Shown here: positions 42,631-51,609 of the stretch, one piece after another
Position numbering within the stretch: position 1 is the stretch's first letter
Layout: each line of letters opens with the position of its first letter
Source of the DNA: Gracilinema caldarium
GTDB lineage: Bacteria; Spirochaetota; Spirochaetia; Treponematales; Breznakiellaceae
Direction of reading: 5' to 3'
DNA length: 64,000 bases
Assembly: GCF_029265695.1 (NCBI RefSeq)
Contig: NZ_JAJUHW010000004.1
Coordinates: forward strand, 1 to 64,000
Made by a program: the position numbers and the translations under genes
The notes under the pieces: generated by a model
Seen by the model: the letters and a program-made list of their open reading frames with translations, nothing else
Told to the model about the DNA's origin: nothing
The model's database searches: none

Positions 42631-43785
42631 ATGGCCGAACGTTATTTGTTGCTCGTGGATGATGAGCCTAACATTTTAAAAGCCCTAAGCCGCGAACTTG
42701 AAGATTGGGCGGATGAACGCTCTATTACTATCATTACCGCTCCACATGCACTTAAAGCCCTTGAAATTTTAAAGGAAAAAGGGCAGGAGACGCTACTTGT
42801 CATTTCTGATCTCCGGATGCCCGAAATGAAAGGATCGGATTTTCTCCAGATTGTAAAAGATACCTATCCACATATTCTTTCCATATTGCTAACCGGATTT
42901 TCTGAAACGAATGAGGTTATAAAAGCGGTTCGGGCAGGTATTTTTAGTTATATTTTAAAACCCTGGGATTCTGAGTACCTTTTAGCTGAGGTTGACAAGG
43001 CATATAAAACGATCATGCTCAAGCAAGAACATGATCAACTCACAAAAAAAATACAAGAGGAACTGAGATGGGCCGGCGAAATGCAAAAAGCCCTCCTCAG
43101 GCCTGCGCTCCCCCAATCAACGAGTGTAGAATATAGGGTCAGTTATCGTCCGGTCTCTCACCTCTATTGTGGCGGTGACTATTATGATGTAATTACCCTT
43201 GCACCTGATCGATATCTTATTCTCATTGGCGATGTCGCAGGTCATGGTGTTCGAGCTGCGTTTGTAACTGGAATTCTCAAAGCAATCATATACCCTGAAT
43301 ACGTCCGCGTTAACTTAACAAAAAAAATAACTCCCGCTTCTTTTTTAAGTTGGCTGAACGATCGTATGAATTTTGAACTGCGCCGTACAACCGGGTTACT
43401 GATTACCTTTTTTGCAGGTATCCTCGATTCTAAATCTCAAAATTTTACCTATGCAAATGCAGGACAATGCCATCCCTGTATACTGCGTGGAAATGCTATA
43501 TCCGAACTGCCAATCTCAGGTTCGGCAATTGGATTTGCCTCTAATATCATGTATGCTGAACAGGGTGTCCAACTTCAGAGCGGAGATGTTATCACCCTAT
43601 ATACAGATGGATTAATAGAATTCACCGAAAATGATAAGCCTGTTAAGTTGGCTCCACGAGAAGTGTTTTCTGGAATCCCTTATAGCCCCGAATATCATCG
43701 CCAATTGCTTACCTGTGCACTTGAGCTTTCACGAGCCAAGGATTTTAGCGACGATGTAAGCATCCTGTCAGCTCAGCTCTTCTAA
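42631..43785 (+). CDS. Receiver-SpoIIE/PP2C phosphatase (RsbU-like)
   Basis: The protein has 384 residues, with CAGGAGG before the ATG. A receiver (LVDDEPNILKALSRE, phosphoacceptor Asp in VISDLRMPEMKG, Lys in LKPWDSE) is followed by a coiled linker (about 130-150) and a PP2C domain with CGGDYYDV, GDVAGHG and LYTDGL. Such proteins dephosphorylate a STAS protein when their receiver is phosphorylated. The next gene is a STAS protein, five bases on, and a sensor kinase follows: a complete partner-switch module. Confidence 0.92.
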   Translation: MAERYLLLVDDEPNILKALSRELEDWADERSITIITAPHALKALEILKEKGQETLLVISDLRMPEMKGSDFLQIVKDTYPHILSILLTGFSETNEVIKAVRAGIFSYILKPWDSEYLLAEVDKAYKTIMLKQEHDQLTKKIQEELRWAGEMQKALLRPALPQSTSVEYRVSYRPVSHLYCGGDYYDVITLAPDRYLILIGDVAGHGVRAAFVTGILKAIIYPEYVRVNLTKKITPASFLSWLNDRMNFELRRTTGLLITFFAGILDSKSQNFTYANAGQCHPCILRGNAISELPISGSAIGFASNIMYAEQGVQLQSGDVITLYTDGLIEFTENDKPVKLAPREVFSGIPYSPEYHRQLLTCALELSRAKDFSDDVSILSAQLF

Positions 43786-43789
43786 AGCT

Positions 43790-44158
43790 ATGGAAATCTC
43801 AGAAATGCTCCGGCAATTTAACGAGAAGAACAAGTACGCAAAAATATTCATCAATACAGAACAAGAAGATCTTTGGGTTATCCAGATCGAAGGTGAACTG
43901 GATTTGCAAAGTTCGGCTGATGCTCAGGTTATCCTGGACATGATTATGAATGAGATGCCAAGCAGAAGCCGTCTTATTTTTAATCTTCAGAAATTGTCAT
44001 ATGTTTCCTCCACAGGTGTAGGACTTTTTGCAAATGTGGTTGTAGCTGGTAATAAACGGGGGATACAGGTCATTTTGAGGGATCTACAGCCAAAAGTTGA
44101 ACAGGTGTTCAGTTTGCTGGGGATATTATCTTTTTTTTCAATTGAATATGGACCATGA
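43790..44158 (+). CDS. STAS-domain anti-sigma-factor antagonist
   Basis: The protein has 122 residues. WVIQIEGELDLQSSADAQVI and LIFNLQKLSYVSSTGVGLFA are the STAS fold, with the phosphorylatable Ser in SSTGVG. It is the probable substrate of the preceding phosphatase. No anti-sigma kinase of RsbW type is in the window. It overlaps the next gene by four bases (ATGA). Confidence 0.9.
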   Translation: MEISEMLRQFNEKNKYAKIFINTEQEDLWVIQIEGELDLQSSADAQVILDMIMNEMPSRSRLIFNLQKLSYVSSTGVGLFANVVVAGNKRGIQVILRDLQPKVEQVFSLLGILSFFSIEYGP

Positions 44159-45857
44159 CACCGGAAAAACTACTTTTGCAGTTGGTTTTATTGTATGCTA
44201 AGGATACTTCGGAACATGCGGACATTCTGGTTGCCAATCATCTTTGCAAATTACTGAAAGCTAAAATTACCGCTATTTTTTACAAGGATATTTCAGGCAT
44301 ATGCCATCTCAGACTGTCAGGATCAGATTATTCGATCAAACTATCAAATGCTGACTGGGACCATGTGGTGCGTACCCTAGATACTGCCAATAGTGGTGAA
44401 GCCTATACTTTTGGACCCTGGGAAATACCACAGTTTGGCAGCACAGAAAAATATTGGGTTACCTGTGGTCTATTTAACTCCCGGTCAATTATAAAAGGGT
44501 TTATTGTTCTTGGAAGATCAGACGTCCCCTGGGATGCACTAACAGTAGGATTAATACAAAAGATAAGCCGAACAATCGGAACAATTCTGATAATGAGGAT
44601 GCGGCTCTATATCTCTGAATACGAAAAGAAGAAATTGCTGGATAAACTTACTTTCGAAGAAAAGCGGCTCAGAAATCTTTTTGATGCATCTCCGAATATC
44701 ATTTATACCTGTGATGCTGATGATTATATTGCCAGTGTCAATTTTGCAGGGCTCCGCGCTTTTGGGCTCTCGGCCCCGGACGAAATATTAGGAAAACCTT
44801 TTAGCCAGCTTCTCTACAATCCTGAAGACCGTAAAGTAGGGCTTAAACGGTTATTCACGAACGGTAATTCAGCAACTTATGAAACAATATTAAAGACCTT
44901 TGATGACAGGCTAATATATTGCATGGAATCTATTGCTGTACTTCGGGATGAGCATGGAAAAATACGGGAATTACAGGGTATCATCAATGATATTACTGAA
45001 AGAATAGAAAAAGAACGAGAACTATGGCGTACAAATCTTGAACTATCAGAACTGAACAACAAACTTCAAAAGACGCAGGAAATGATGGTTCAACAAGAAA
45101 AGTTGGCATCTATTGGTCAGCTTGCCGCAGGTGTTGCTCATGAAATTAATAACCCTCTAGGTTTTTTAAAAAGCAACCATGGTATTTTAAATACATATGT
45201 CAATAAGGTTTCCAGCCTGTTGGAGGAACTCAAGGTTACTCCGTTGAATGAATCTCAAGTCGCACTTGTAAATAAACTTTATAAACATTTTGATAGCATT
45301 AAAGAAGTTTTAAATGAGTCTTCTGAAGGATTTGAAAGGATTATCCGGATCGTAAGCGACTTAAAGACTTTCTCCCGCCTTGATCAAGGAGAAGGGTTTG
45401 CCGAATATGATGTCAATGCTGGCATAGAAAGTACATTGGTGGTTGCTTGGAATGAGATAAAATATGTGGCGGATGTAGAAAAAAGACTTGGTTCTATTCC
45501 AAAAATCATGGCTAGGGGAAATGAATTAAACCAGGTTTGGTTGAATATATTAGTAAATGCAGCCCAAGCAATAGAAAGCGCAAAGAAAGAAGAACACGGT
45601 CGTATTGTCATATCAACCTGGGATGAAAAGGATTACATAATGGTCTCCATAAAGGACAATGGTCCTGGAATCCCTGAATCAATCAGAAAAAAATCTTTGA
45701 CCCCTTTTTTACCACCAAAGAGCCAGGTAAAGGAACCGGGCTAGGACTATCGATATCTTACAGCATAGTTGTAGAAACCCATAAAGGCCATATCAACGTA
45801 AATTCTGATATGGGTAAAGGGACCGAGTTCTTAATTGATCTCCCTAAAAATCGTTGA
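44155..45857 (+). pseudogene. PAS sensor histidine kinase interrupted by a one-base frameshift
   Basis: The frame 44155-45744 codes 529 residues: an N-terminal domain (about 1-165, GAF-like at best), a PAS domain (about 170-285), a coiled coil, then HisKA (KLASIGQLAAGVAHEINNPL) and most of a HATPase ([11 protein letters not shown]). Right after that the frame slips. In the -1/+1 frame the text reads [20 protein letters not shown] and ends in a normal tail at 45857. The slip sits in a run of seven A (45687-45693); one more A would restore the whole gene. The lost part contains the G2 box. Possible causes: sequencing error, phase variation, RNA polymerase slippage or real inactivation. Confidence 0.8.
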
Positions 45858-45890
45858 CATTTACCGCTGTGGAAGCTAGACTTTTATATC
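45854..45890 (+). promoter_or_regulatory. Promoter placing transcription start at the GTG of the flavodoxin-like gene
   Basis: TTGACA (45854-45859), 17 bases, TAGACT (45877-45882), then eight bases to the GTG at 45891. No Shine-Dalgarno. Confidence 0.65.
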
Positions 45891-46301
45891 GTGAAACCAA
45901 TAAAGAATGTCCTTATTCTTGTAGATGACTCAGATGTTATTAAGGATGTGGGCAGACAGCTCGCTGTCCATCTTGCTCCCGCGCATGTTGCAATAGTGGA
46001 TGCCGCTGATTTCGCCGCTACGGACATGCTCCCCGCGGATGCCTACCTTTTCGGATGCCAGGAACCGCATCCTGCCCGGTTTAGCGAGGTTGAGCGGGTC
46101 CTTAAGGGGATAAATCTTGCCGGACGACCCTGCGGCCTCTTTACTCTATCCTCAAAAAGTGCTATCGAATATCTTCGCGCTATCACTCAGGATGCGGAAG
46201 TGGCGGTTTTTTCTGAACCCTTGCTTTACGAAGTGCTTCCGCCGGAAAATAGGGCGGCCCGGGTGAAATCCTGGGTTCAATCAGTGCTGGGATGGAGTTA
46301 A
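45891..46301 (+). CDS. Small flavodoxin-like protein
   Basis: The frame opens at GTG; 136 residues. The pattern of alternating strands and helices (NVLILVDDSDVIKDVG, ADAYLFGCQEPHPARF, GRPCGLFTLSS) resembles a short flavodoxin fold, but the FMN phosphate loop is not clear. It may be a non-binding relative. It ends one base before the apt start codon, so the two form a unit. Confidence 0.6.
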   Translation: MKPIKNVLILVDDSDVIKDVGRQLAVHLAPAHVAIVDAADFAATDMLPADAYLFGCQEPHPARFSEVERVLKGINLAGRPCGLFTLSSKSAIEYLRAITQDAEVAVFSEPLLYEVLPPENRAARVKSWVQSVLGWS

Positions 46302-46302
46302 T

Positions 46303-46842
46303 TTGCCGATGGATACCACCTTTGATCTTGATGCTGCAATTCGCAAGGTCCCCGATTTCCCCAAAAAGGGGATTCTTTTTTATGATATTACGAGCATTCT
46401 GGCAAACCCCAAAGCTTTTGCATACTGCCTGGATGCAATGGAGGATCTGTATCGCAATGAGTCCATAGACGCGGTGGCCGCCATTGAGTCCCGTGGTTTT
46501 GTTTTTGCCGCTCCTTTTGCTGATCGTCTGGGGATTCCCCTTATACTTATCAGAAAGAAGGGAAAACTGCCCGGAAAAACAATCTCTAAAAAGTATCAGC
46601 TTGAATATGGCGAAGCAGAAATAGAAGTACATCCTGATGACGTGCCAGTGGGAAAGCGGGTTCTCGTTGTGGATGATCTCATCGCAACTGGAGGTACCCT
46701 GCGGGCCGCCACAGACCTTATTGCTGCCGCGGGTGCAGAGGTCGCGGGGCTTTTCGGCGTGGTTGGACTCCCCTTTTTGAATTATCGTGCTCTTTTAGGG
46801 TCTATCCCTATAAAGACGCTGATAGAATATCACGGAGAGTGA
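46303..46842 (+). CDS. apt: Adenine phosphoribosyltransferase
   Basis: TTG 46303 has GGAG five bases upstream; ATG 46309 is an alternative. 179 residues. FPKKGILFYDIT, IESRGFVFAAPFA and VLVVDDLIATGGTL (PRPP-binding loop) are characteristic. It joins adenine to PRPP to make AMP, completing salvage of bases released by DeoD. Confidence 0.95.
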   Translation: MPMDTTFDLDAAIRKVPDFPKKGILFYDITSILANPKAFAYCLDAMEDLYRNESIDAVAAIESRGFVFAAPFADRLGIPLILIRKKGKLPGKTISKKYQLEYGEAEIEVHPDDVPVGKRVLVVDDLIATGGTLRAATDLIAAAGAEVAGLFGVVGLPFLNYRALLGSIPIKTLIEYHGE

Positions 46843-46859
46843 AAGGCTTCTGAGTCTTA

Positions 46860-46888
46860 TTGACAAAGAATCCATAATATGCTACTGT
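46860..46888 (+). promoter_or_regulatory. Promoter of tRNA-Gln(CTG)
   Basis: TTGACA (46860-46865), 17 bases, TACTGT (46883-46888). Confidence 0.65.
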
Positions 46889-46911
46889 CCGTTCATCAGC
46901 TTTGATGCTTA

Positions 46912-46984
46912 TTCCCCGGTTGTGTAAGGGTAGCACGGCAGACTCTGGATCTGCTTGTGGGGGTTCGAATCCTCCCTGGGGAAC
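46912..46984 (+). tRNA. tRNA-Gln (CTG)
   Basis: Acceptor TTCCCCG/TGGGGAA (one G-T), anticodon stem GCAGA/TCTGC with loop CTCTGGA, T arm GGGGG-TTCGAAT-CCTCC. CCA is not encoded. Confidence 0.93.
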
Positions 46985-46987
46985 AAG

Positions 46988-47022
46988 AAAAGCCCTCTGG
47001 GGCTCGCCCCGCAGGGCTTTTT
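46988..47022 (+). terminator. Terminator between tRNA-Gln and tRNA-Glu
   Basis: AAAAGCCCT (46988-46996) pairs with AGGGCTTTT (47013-47021), with an inner GGGGC/GCCCC stem and a T tail. It ends nine bases before tRNA-Glu, so read-through or a separate promoter must serve that tRNA. Confidence 0.88.
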
Positions 47023-47030
47023 GCGTCTTT

Positions 47031-47102
47031 GGCCCCTTCGTCTATCGGTTAGGACATGAGATTCTCAATCTTAAAAGAGGGGTTCGATTCCCCTAGGGGC
47101 TA
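47031..47102 (+). tRNA. tRNA-Glu (CTC)
   Basis: Acceptor GGCCCCT/AGGGGCT, anticodon stem TGAGA/TCTTA with loop TTCTCAA, T arm AGGGG-TTCGATT-CCCCT. Discriminator A; no CCA encoded. Confidence 0.94.
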
Positions 47103-47157
47103 AAAACTCTAAATTATCAAATTTCCATAGTTTATAAATAATTTTCATATAAAATCG

Positions 47158-47194
47158 TTGACCAGAGCCGGAGCAATCTTTTATAGTTCTATAC
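47158..47194 (+). promoter_or_regulatory. Promoter placing transcription start at the ATG of the 568-aa gene
   Basis: TTGACC (47158-47163), 18 bases, TATAGT (47182-47187), then seven bases to ATG 47195; no Shine-Dalgarno. Confidence 0.65.
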
Positions 47195-48901
47195 ATGCAG
47201 CCTTCTGAAGGGATAGATACCTTTGAACGATTAGCTTCCCGTCTTTCTATGGAAGAGCGCCAAGCCCTCCTTTCCAAACTTTCCAGCTATGCAGTGCTTT
47301 CTAAAGAAGTGCTATTTCATGAAGAAGAAGTTCCTCCCAAGGTTGATGTAGAACGGCAATACAAAGAAATTCCCTGGTATTATAAGCTCTACCTCACTAT
47401 TCTTAGTTTTTTCAAAGGGAAATCGCCCCTTAAACTCTATGAAGATAGGCTTATTTCATCCCTCGGTGCTATGATCGAAAGCCGCGCGCCGGGTTTATTC
47501 GACCACCGGCGCAATATCTTACTTTCTGGCTTTATGGAGGAAATTGGTTCCCTGAAAGAGGCCGCCAGGTTTTTTTATGAGGCTCTTGATATTAGTCTTA
47601 ACCGGGATAAGGGTGCTTTTTTCTCATTTCTTGCTTCCCTTGAGCTAGATTATGTACATCGCAGACTCCTTAATGAGACCGATCCCGAAGAAATAGCCAA
47701 AGGCAATCCTCAGCTTACCGAAACGGATGTTAGGAATATCGCGAACCGCACATTGGACAGCGTTTTTCAGTCTATCAATGAAGACGAACGGCGGATCATG
47801 TACCGGAACGCCCGGTCTCTTCAATGCTTAAAAGAACTCTCCTCCTTTCTTTTTGATCGCCTATTGTCAAATTTTGCGCGGGATTCAAGCAATAAAGGTC
47901 TTACCGCACCTGCATATTTAGCTATGGATCAACTCAGTGCTTTGAACAATATTTTGTACTCGCTGCAGGATCCGCCTTCGATGGCTCTTCTGGAAACTTT
48001 GTTTATCTTTCTCCTCCAAGAACGAAACACCGAACCCAAAATTGACCTTGCTCTTGAATTAAAAACCCTCTTATCCCGAGCCGAGGAAGCCTTGGGAAGA
48101 ATTCGACAGTTTAACAAGCGTATCCCCCTTACCGCCATTATTCGCTGTTCCAGCCGAAACCTCTCTTATTTTCCCCAAAGTATTACCGGCGGCGAAGACT
48201 GGTTTGCCGTATATCGGGATTATTGGAAAAAACAAGTAGAAGACCGCTGTAACCGCTATATTCAAGAGCAGCGCCGCCAAGAACTGGTGGAGGAACTGCG
48301 GGATTTTTTTAAGGGAAATCCGATAAAATCGCTCCAGTATGTAGCAGGTATCAATAATCCGGATGGTATCCCTATCCATGGAGCCTTTAGCCTAGCTTTT
48401 TTGTTTACTTTTTACAACGTATTATTTGTCGAAGAAATAAACCGGGCATTAAAACCCATTTTAATTGACGGAGAATTTTACAAAAAAGAAAATCGTACCG
48501 AATTTACTGAGGCTTATAATGAGCTTCTTCAGCTGGGAGAAACAATACGGGCTTTTGATCAAAAATTATCACCCACCGGGGACCTCGGAAAGCGTTATGA
48601 TATTGCCCGGCAAGAAATTACAGCCCTTTCAGTAAAGCGACGAAAAATACAGGTGATCGAGACGGAAGCTTCTGATGAAGCTTCTGAAATTATTAATCGG
48701 GCAATGAAGGCCCTTAAGTCCCTTTCTCTGGTGCTCGAAGGGATTCTAAAGGGAGAAGCCGGCGGCCGCTATGATTCACTGATTAATTTAGGCAGTCTTG
48801 CCGGTAAAAGCGGGTCGTACCTGGTGCTTCTCAAAGGTACCCGGGAAAAGCTGGAAAAATCTCTGAGCTTACTGAACGAGATTGAAAAAGCAGGGATTTA
48901 A
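47195..48901 (+). CDS. Conserved-looking protein of unknown function, helical
   Basis: The protein has 568 residues and is not recognised by me. It has no signal peptide. A short hydrophobic stretch (YKLYLTILSFF, about 63-73) may touch the membrane. The rest is charged and helical, with many Leu heptad-like stretches and a terminal coiled segment (LEKSLSLLNEIEKAG). Neighbours are tRNA genes upstream and a PgeF-like gene 15 bases downstream. Possibly a spirochaete-specific family (inference). It looks leaderless. Confidence 0.75.
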   Translation: MQPSEGIDTFERLASRLSMEERQALLSKLSSYAVLSKEVLFHEEEVPPKVDVERQYKEIPWYYKLYLTILSFFKGKSPLKLYEDRLISSLGAMIESRAPGLFDHRRNILLSGFMEEIGSLKEAARFFYEALDISLNRDKGAFFSFLASLELDYVHRRLLNETDPEEIAKGNPQLTETDVRNIANRTLDSVFQSINEDERRIMYRNARSLQCLKELSSFLFDRLLSNFARDSSNKGLTAPAYLAMDQLSALNNILYSLQDPPSMALLETLFIFLLQERNTEPKIDLALELKTLLSRAEEALGRIRQFNKRIPLTAIIRCSSRNLSYFPQSITGGEDWFAVYRDYWKKQVEDRCNRYIQEQRRQELVEELRDFFKGNPIKSLQYVAGINNPDGIPIHGAFSLAFLFTFYNVLFVEEINRALKPILIDGEFYKKENRTEFTEAYNELLQLGETIRAFDQKLSPTGDLGKRYDIARQEITALSVKRRKIQVIETEASDEASEIINRAMKALKSLSLVLEGILKGEAGGRYDSLINLGSLAGKSGSYLVLLKGTREKLEKSLSLLNEIEKAGI

Positions 48902-48916
48902 TGAGAAAGTAGGCCT

Positions 48917-49711
48917 ATGCATATCTATCCTTTTCGTCTTGAATATCACGATACATACAGGGCTTTTGGGTTTCCTTTTATCGATAATGGCAACGCTGTT
49001 TCCGGTCCTTCCTGTTTTTTGTCTCCTATCGAAGCCGGAGATATGAAGTTTGATCCTTATACCCAGAATCCTCACCGGGAGCAATTTTTTTCTGCCCTTG
49101 CAAAAAGAAAAGGGATAGAACATCTGCCGGTATATGCGGTCCAGCAAGTCCATTCCCGGAATGTGGTGATTGTAGATGGCTCCTCTCACCTTGCAGGGGT
49201 CGAGGCTGATGGCCTTGTAACAGACAAGGTAGGCCTCTGGCTTTCGGTAACCGTGGCGGATTGTCTCTCGATTTATTTGCGGGATAGAAGCGGGACATAC
49301 AGAGCTATGCTGCATTCTGGCTGGAAAGGAACTGGCATTGTACGACGCGCATTAGCTATCTTTATTGAACAGTGGCAGGTAGCCCCCAAGGACATACTTG
49401 CCGTATTAGGACCCTGCATTTGTTCTGAGTGCTATAAGGTCGATGAAGAGCGGGCTCGACAATTCGAAGCCGAATTCGGCGGTTCAGAGGGTCCTTTCCC
49501 GCTGGGATCGGTGGTAAAACACAGCGTTGACCCGAATGGGGCTTTTAATTATTCCCTCGATCTCAAGGCTGCCAATAGCCGGCTGCTTGCCCAGGCTGGG
49601 GTTCAGGAAATAGCGGTCTGTTCCGATTGCACCGTATGTAATACCCGATTAGGTTCTTTCAGGAGACAGGGGCCAGATTCTTACACCAGGATGGTGGCCC
49701 TTATCGATTGA
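48917..49711 (+). CDS. PgeF/YfiH-type multicopper-oxidase-fold purine nucleoside enzyme
   Basis: The protein has 264 residues. VQQVHSRNVVIVDG, VTVADCLSIYLRD, LHSGWKGTGIVRRAL and LGPCICSECYKV are the conserved His/Cys motifs of the laccase-domain DUF152 family. Members act as purine nucleoside phosphorylases or peptidoglycan editing factors; which applies here is unknown. The ATG has only a weak ribosome site (GTAGG). Confidence 0.88.
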   Translation: MHIYPFRLEYHDTYRAFGFPFIDNGNAVSGPSCFLSPIEAGDMKFDPYTQNPHREQFFSALAKRKGIEHLPVYAVQQVHSRNVVIVDGSSHLAGVEADGLVTDKVGLWLSVTVADCLSIYLRDRSGTYRAMLHSGWKGTGIVRRALAIFIEQWQVAPKDILAVLGPCICSECYKVDEERARQFEAEFGGSEGPFPLGSVVKHSVDPNGAFNYSLDLKAANSRLLAQAGVQEIAVCSDCTVCNTRLGSFRRQGPDSYTRMVALID

Positions 49712-49755
49712 GCTAAATCGAAAACTATGCTATGGTGGCCTCTCAGGATGGAAAT

Positions 49756-51513
49756 ATGCAGGACATAAAAGAAATTTGGAAACAGGCTGTAGCCGCTGCA
49801 CTTACCGAATTAGCTCAGCAGAGTGGCAGTGTAAATATAATAAGGGCAGAACAGGTTGTTGTGGAAATTCCGCCGAAACCCGAGTTGGGTGACCTGGGTA
49901 TTCCTATGTTTCCCTTTGCCAAAGTGCTTCGTAAGGGACCGCCTCAGATTGCCCAAGCAGTAGCGGAACGACTCACCTCATCAGGGATTGCTCAATGGGG
50001 AACCGTTGCAGCGGAAGGCCCCTATGTCAACATAAGGCTGGAAAAGGCTGCGGTAACAAAGCAGATTTTACAGGCCGTCCTGGAACATCCTGAGGATTTT
50101 GAAAGACCCCAGAGTCTTAAAAATCGCAAAATCATGGTTGAGTTTTCCAGCCCGAACACTAATAAGCCCCTTCACCTGGGGCATTTGAGGAATGATGTGC
50201 TCGGGGAAAGTATTTCCCGTATCCTTGCAGCCTGCGGAGCAGAGGTGCGCAAGGTTTGCATTATCAATGACCGGGGTATTCATATCTGCAAGTCCATGCT
50301 TGCATATAAAGAATTCGGACAGGGGAAAACCCCCGAATCAGAGGGAGTAAAGAGCGACCGTTTTGTAGGAGACTGGTATGTCCGCTTCCATAAAATGAGC
50401 CAGGAAGATCCTTCTGCGGAAGAACGAGCCCAGGAATTGCTGCGGAAATGGGAACAGGGAGACGCCGAAACAGTGAGTCTCTGGAAGCAAATGAATAGCT
50501 GGGCTGTAGAGGGAATTAAAAAAACCTATGAACGGACCGGTGTGTCCTTTGACCAATATTATTTTGAAAGCCAAACCTACCTGAAGGGTAAAGAAGAGGT
50601 TCTTAAAGGCCTTGAACAGGGCTTTTTCTATCGGGAAGAAGACGGTTCAGTATGGGTTGATTTAACCGCCGATGGACTTGATAAAAAGGTGCTGCTGCGC
50701 AAGGATGGTACATCCCTGTATATAACCCAGGATATTGGAACCGCCATTTTCCGTCACCATGACTGGCCTTTTGAGCGCCTTGTGTATGTGGTAGGTTCAG
50801 AACAACAGTACCATTTCAAGGTTCTTTTCAAGGTGCTGGAAAAACTCGGCTATGATTGGGCTAAAAACCTCTATCATCTCTCTTATGGCATGGTAAATCT
50901 GCCGGAAGGAAAAATGAAGAGCCGGGAAGGGACTGTCGTAGATGCGGATGACCTTATAGACAGTCTTAAGGCTATGGCGTTGCAGGAAATAAAGGAGAAA
51001 AACCGAGAAGAGGCTGTTGGGAATGGCGAATCGGTGGCAGAAAAAATTGCGGTAGGAGCCCTTCATTATTACCTTTTACAGGTCTCTCCCACAAAGGATA
51101 TGCTCTTTAATCCCCGGGAGTCCCTCTCTTTTAACGGGAATACGGGTCCCTACCTTCAGTATATGGGGGTGCGCATCTCTTCCATGCTCAGGAAGAAAGC
51201 CGGATCCCTTGCTGAATCCGGATCGGTAAAGCCTGAATTGCTTTCAGATGAAGCCGAGTGGGCCCTTGTAAAAACCTTGTCCCAATATCCGGAAACGGTC
51301 AGTCTGGCTGCAAGCCAAATGGATGCCTCGGTTATTGCGGCCTACTTGTATGAACTTTCAAAGGCATTCAGCAGATTTTACCATGACTGTCCCATATTAA
51401 ACGCCGAATCGGCTGATTTGGCCGCAACGAGGCTCGCTCTTTCCAAAGCGGTACTGGAGGTGCTTAAATCTGCCATGAATTTGGTATGTATACCCTTCCT
51501 GGATGTCATGTAA
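49756..51513 (+). CDS. argS: Arginyl-tRNA synthetase
   Basis: ATG 49756 (MQDIKEIWK) has AGGA seven bases upstream; ATG 49732 lacks one. 585 residues. SSPNTNKPLHLGHLRND carries the HIGH-type motif, KMKSREGT is the KMSKS loop, and the C-terminal anticodon-binding helices follow. The N-terminal Add1 domain is present. Charges tRNA-Arg in the cytoplasm. Confidence 0.96.
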   Translation: MQDIKEIWKQAVAAALTELAQQSGSVNIIRAEQVVVEIPPKPELGDLGIPMFPFAKVLRKGPPQIAQAVAERLTSSGIAQWGTVAAEGPYVNIRLEKAAVTKQILQAVLEHPEDFERPQSLKNRKIMVEFSSPNTNKPLHLGHLRNDVLGESISRILAACGAEVRKVCIINDRGIHICKSMLAYKEFGQGKTPESEGVKSDRFVGDWYVRFHKMSQEDPSAEERAQELLRKWEQGDAETVSLWKQMNSWAVEGIKKTYERTGVSFDQYYFESQTYLKGKEEVLKGLEQGFFYREEDGSVWVDLTADGLDKKVLLRKDGTSLYITQDIGTAIFRHHDWPFERLVYVVGSEQQYHFKVLFKVLEKLGYDWAKNLYHLSYGMVNLPEGKMKSREGTVVDADDLIDSLKAMALQEIKEKNREEAVGNGESVAEKIAVGALHYYLLQVSPTKDMLFNPRESLSFNGNTGPYLQYMGVRISSMLRKKAGSLAESGSVKPELLSDEAEWALVKTLSQYPETVSLAASQMDASVIAAYLYELSKAFSRFYHDCPILNAESADLAATRLALSKAVLEVLKSAMNLVCIPFLDVM

Positions 51514-51536
51514 AGCAAAGGCGAGCGCAGTGCCTA

Positions 51537-51571
51537 TTGACTTAATAATAGAGACCGGTGTATAAACACCG
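51537..51571 (+). promoter_or_regulatory. Promoter with inverted repeat before rplU
   Basis: TTGACT (51537-51542), 18 bases, TATAAA (51561-51566). CGGTGT-ATAA-ACACCG (51556-51571) is an inverted repeat that covers the -10 box, a position suited to repression. Confidence 0.6.
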
Positions 51572-51609
51572 AAGTATTATCATCCGAATAGAATCGAGGG
51601 CGATTGTTC

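Noticed and set aside
46843-47194. Hidden protein gene among the tRNAs
   Set aside because: The short ORF there only reads through the two tRNAs and the terminator.
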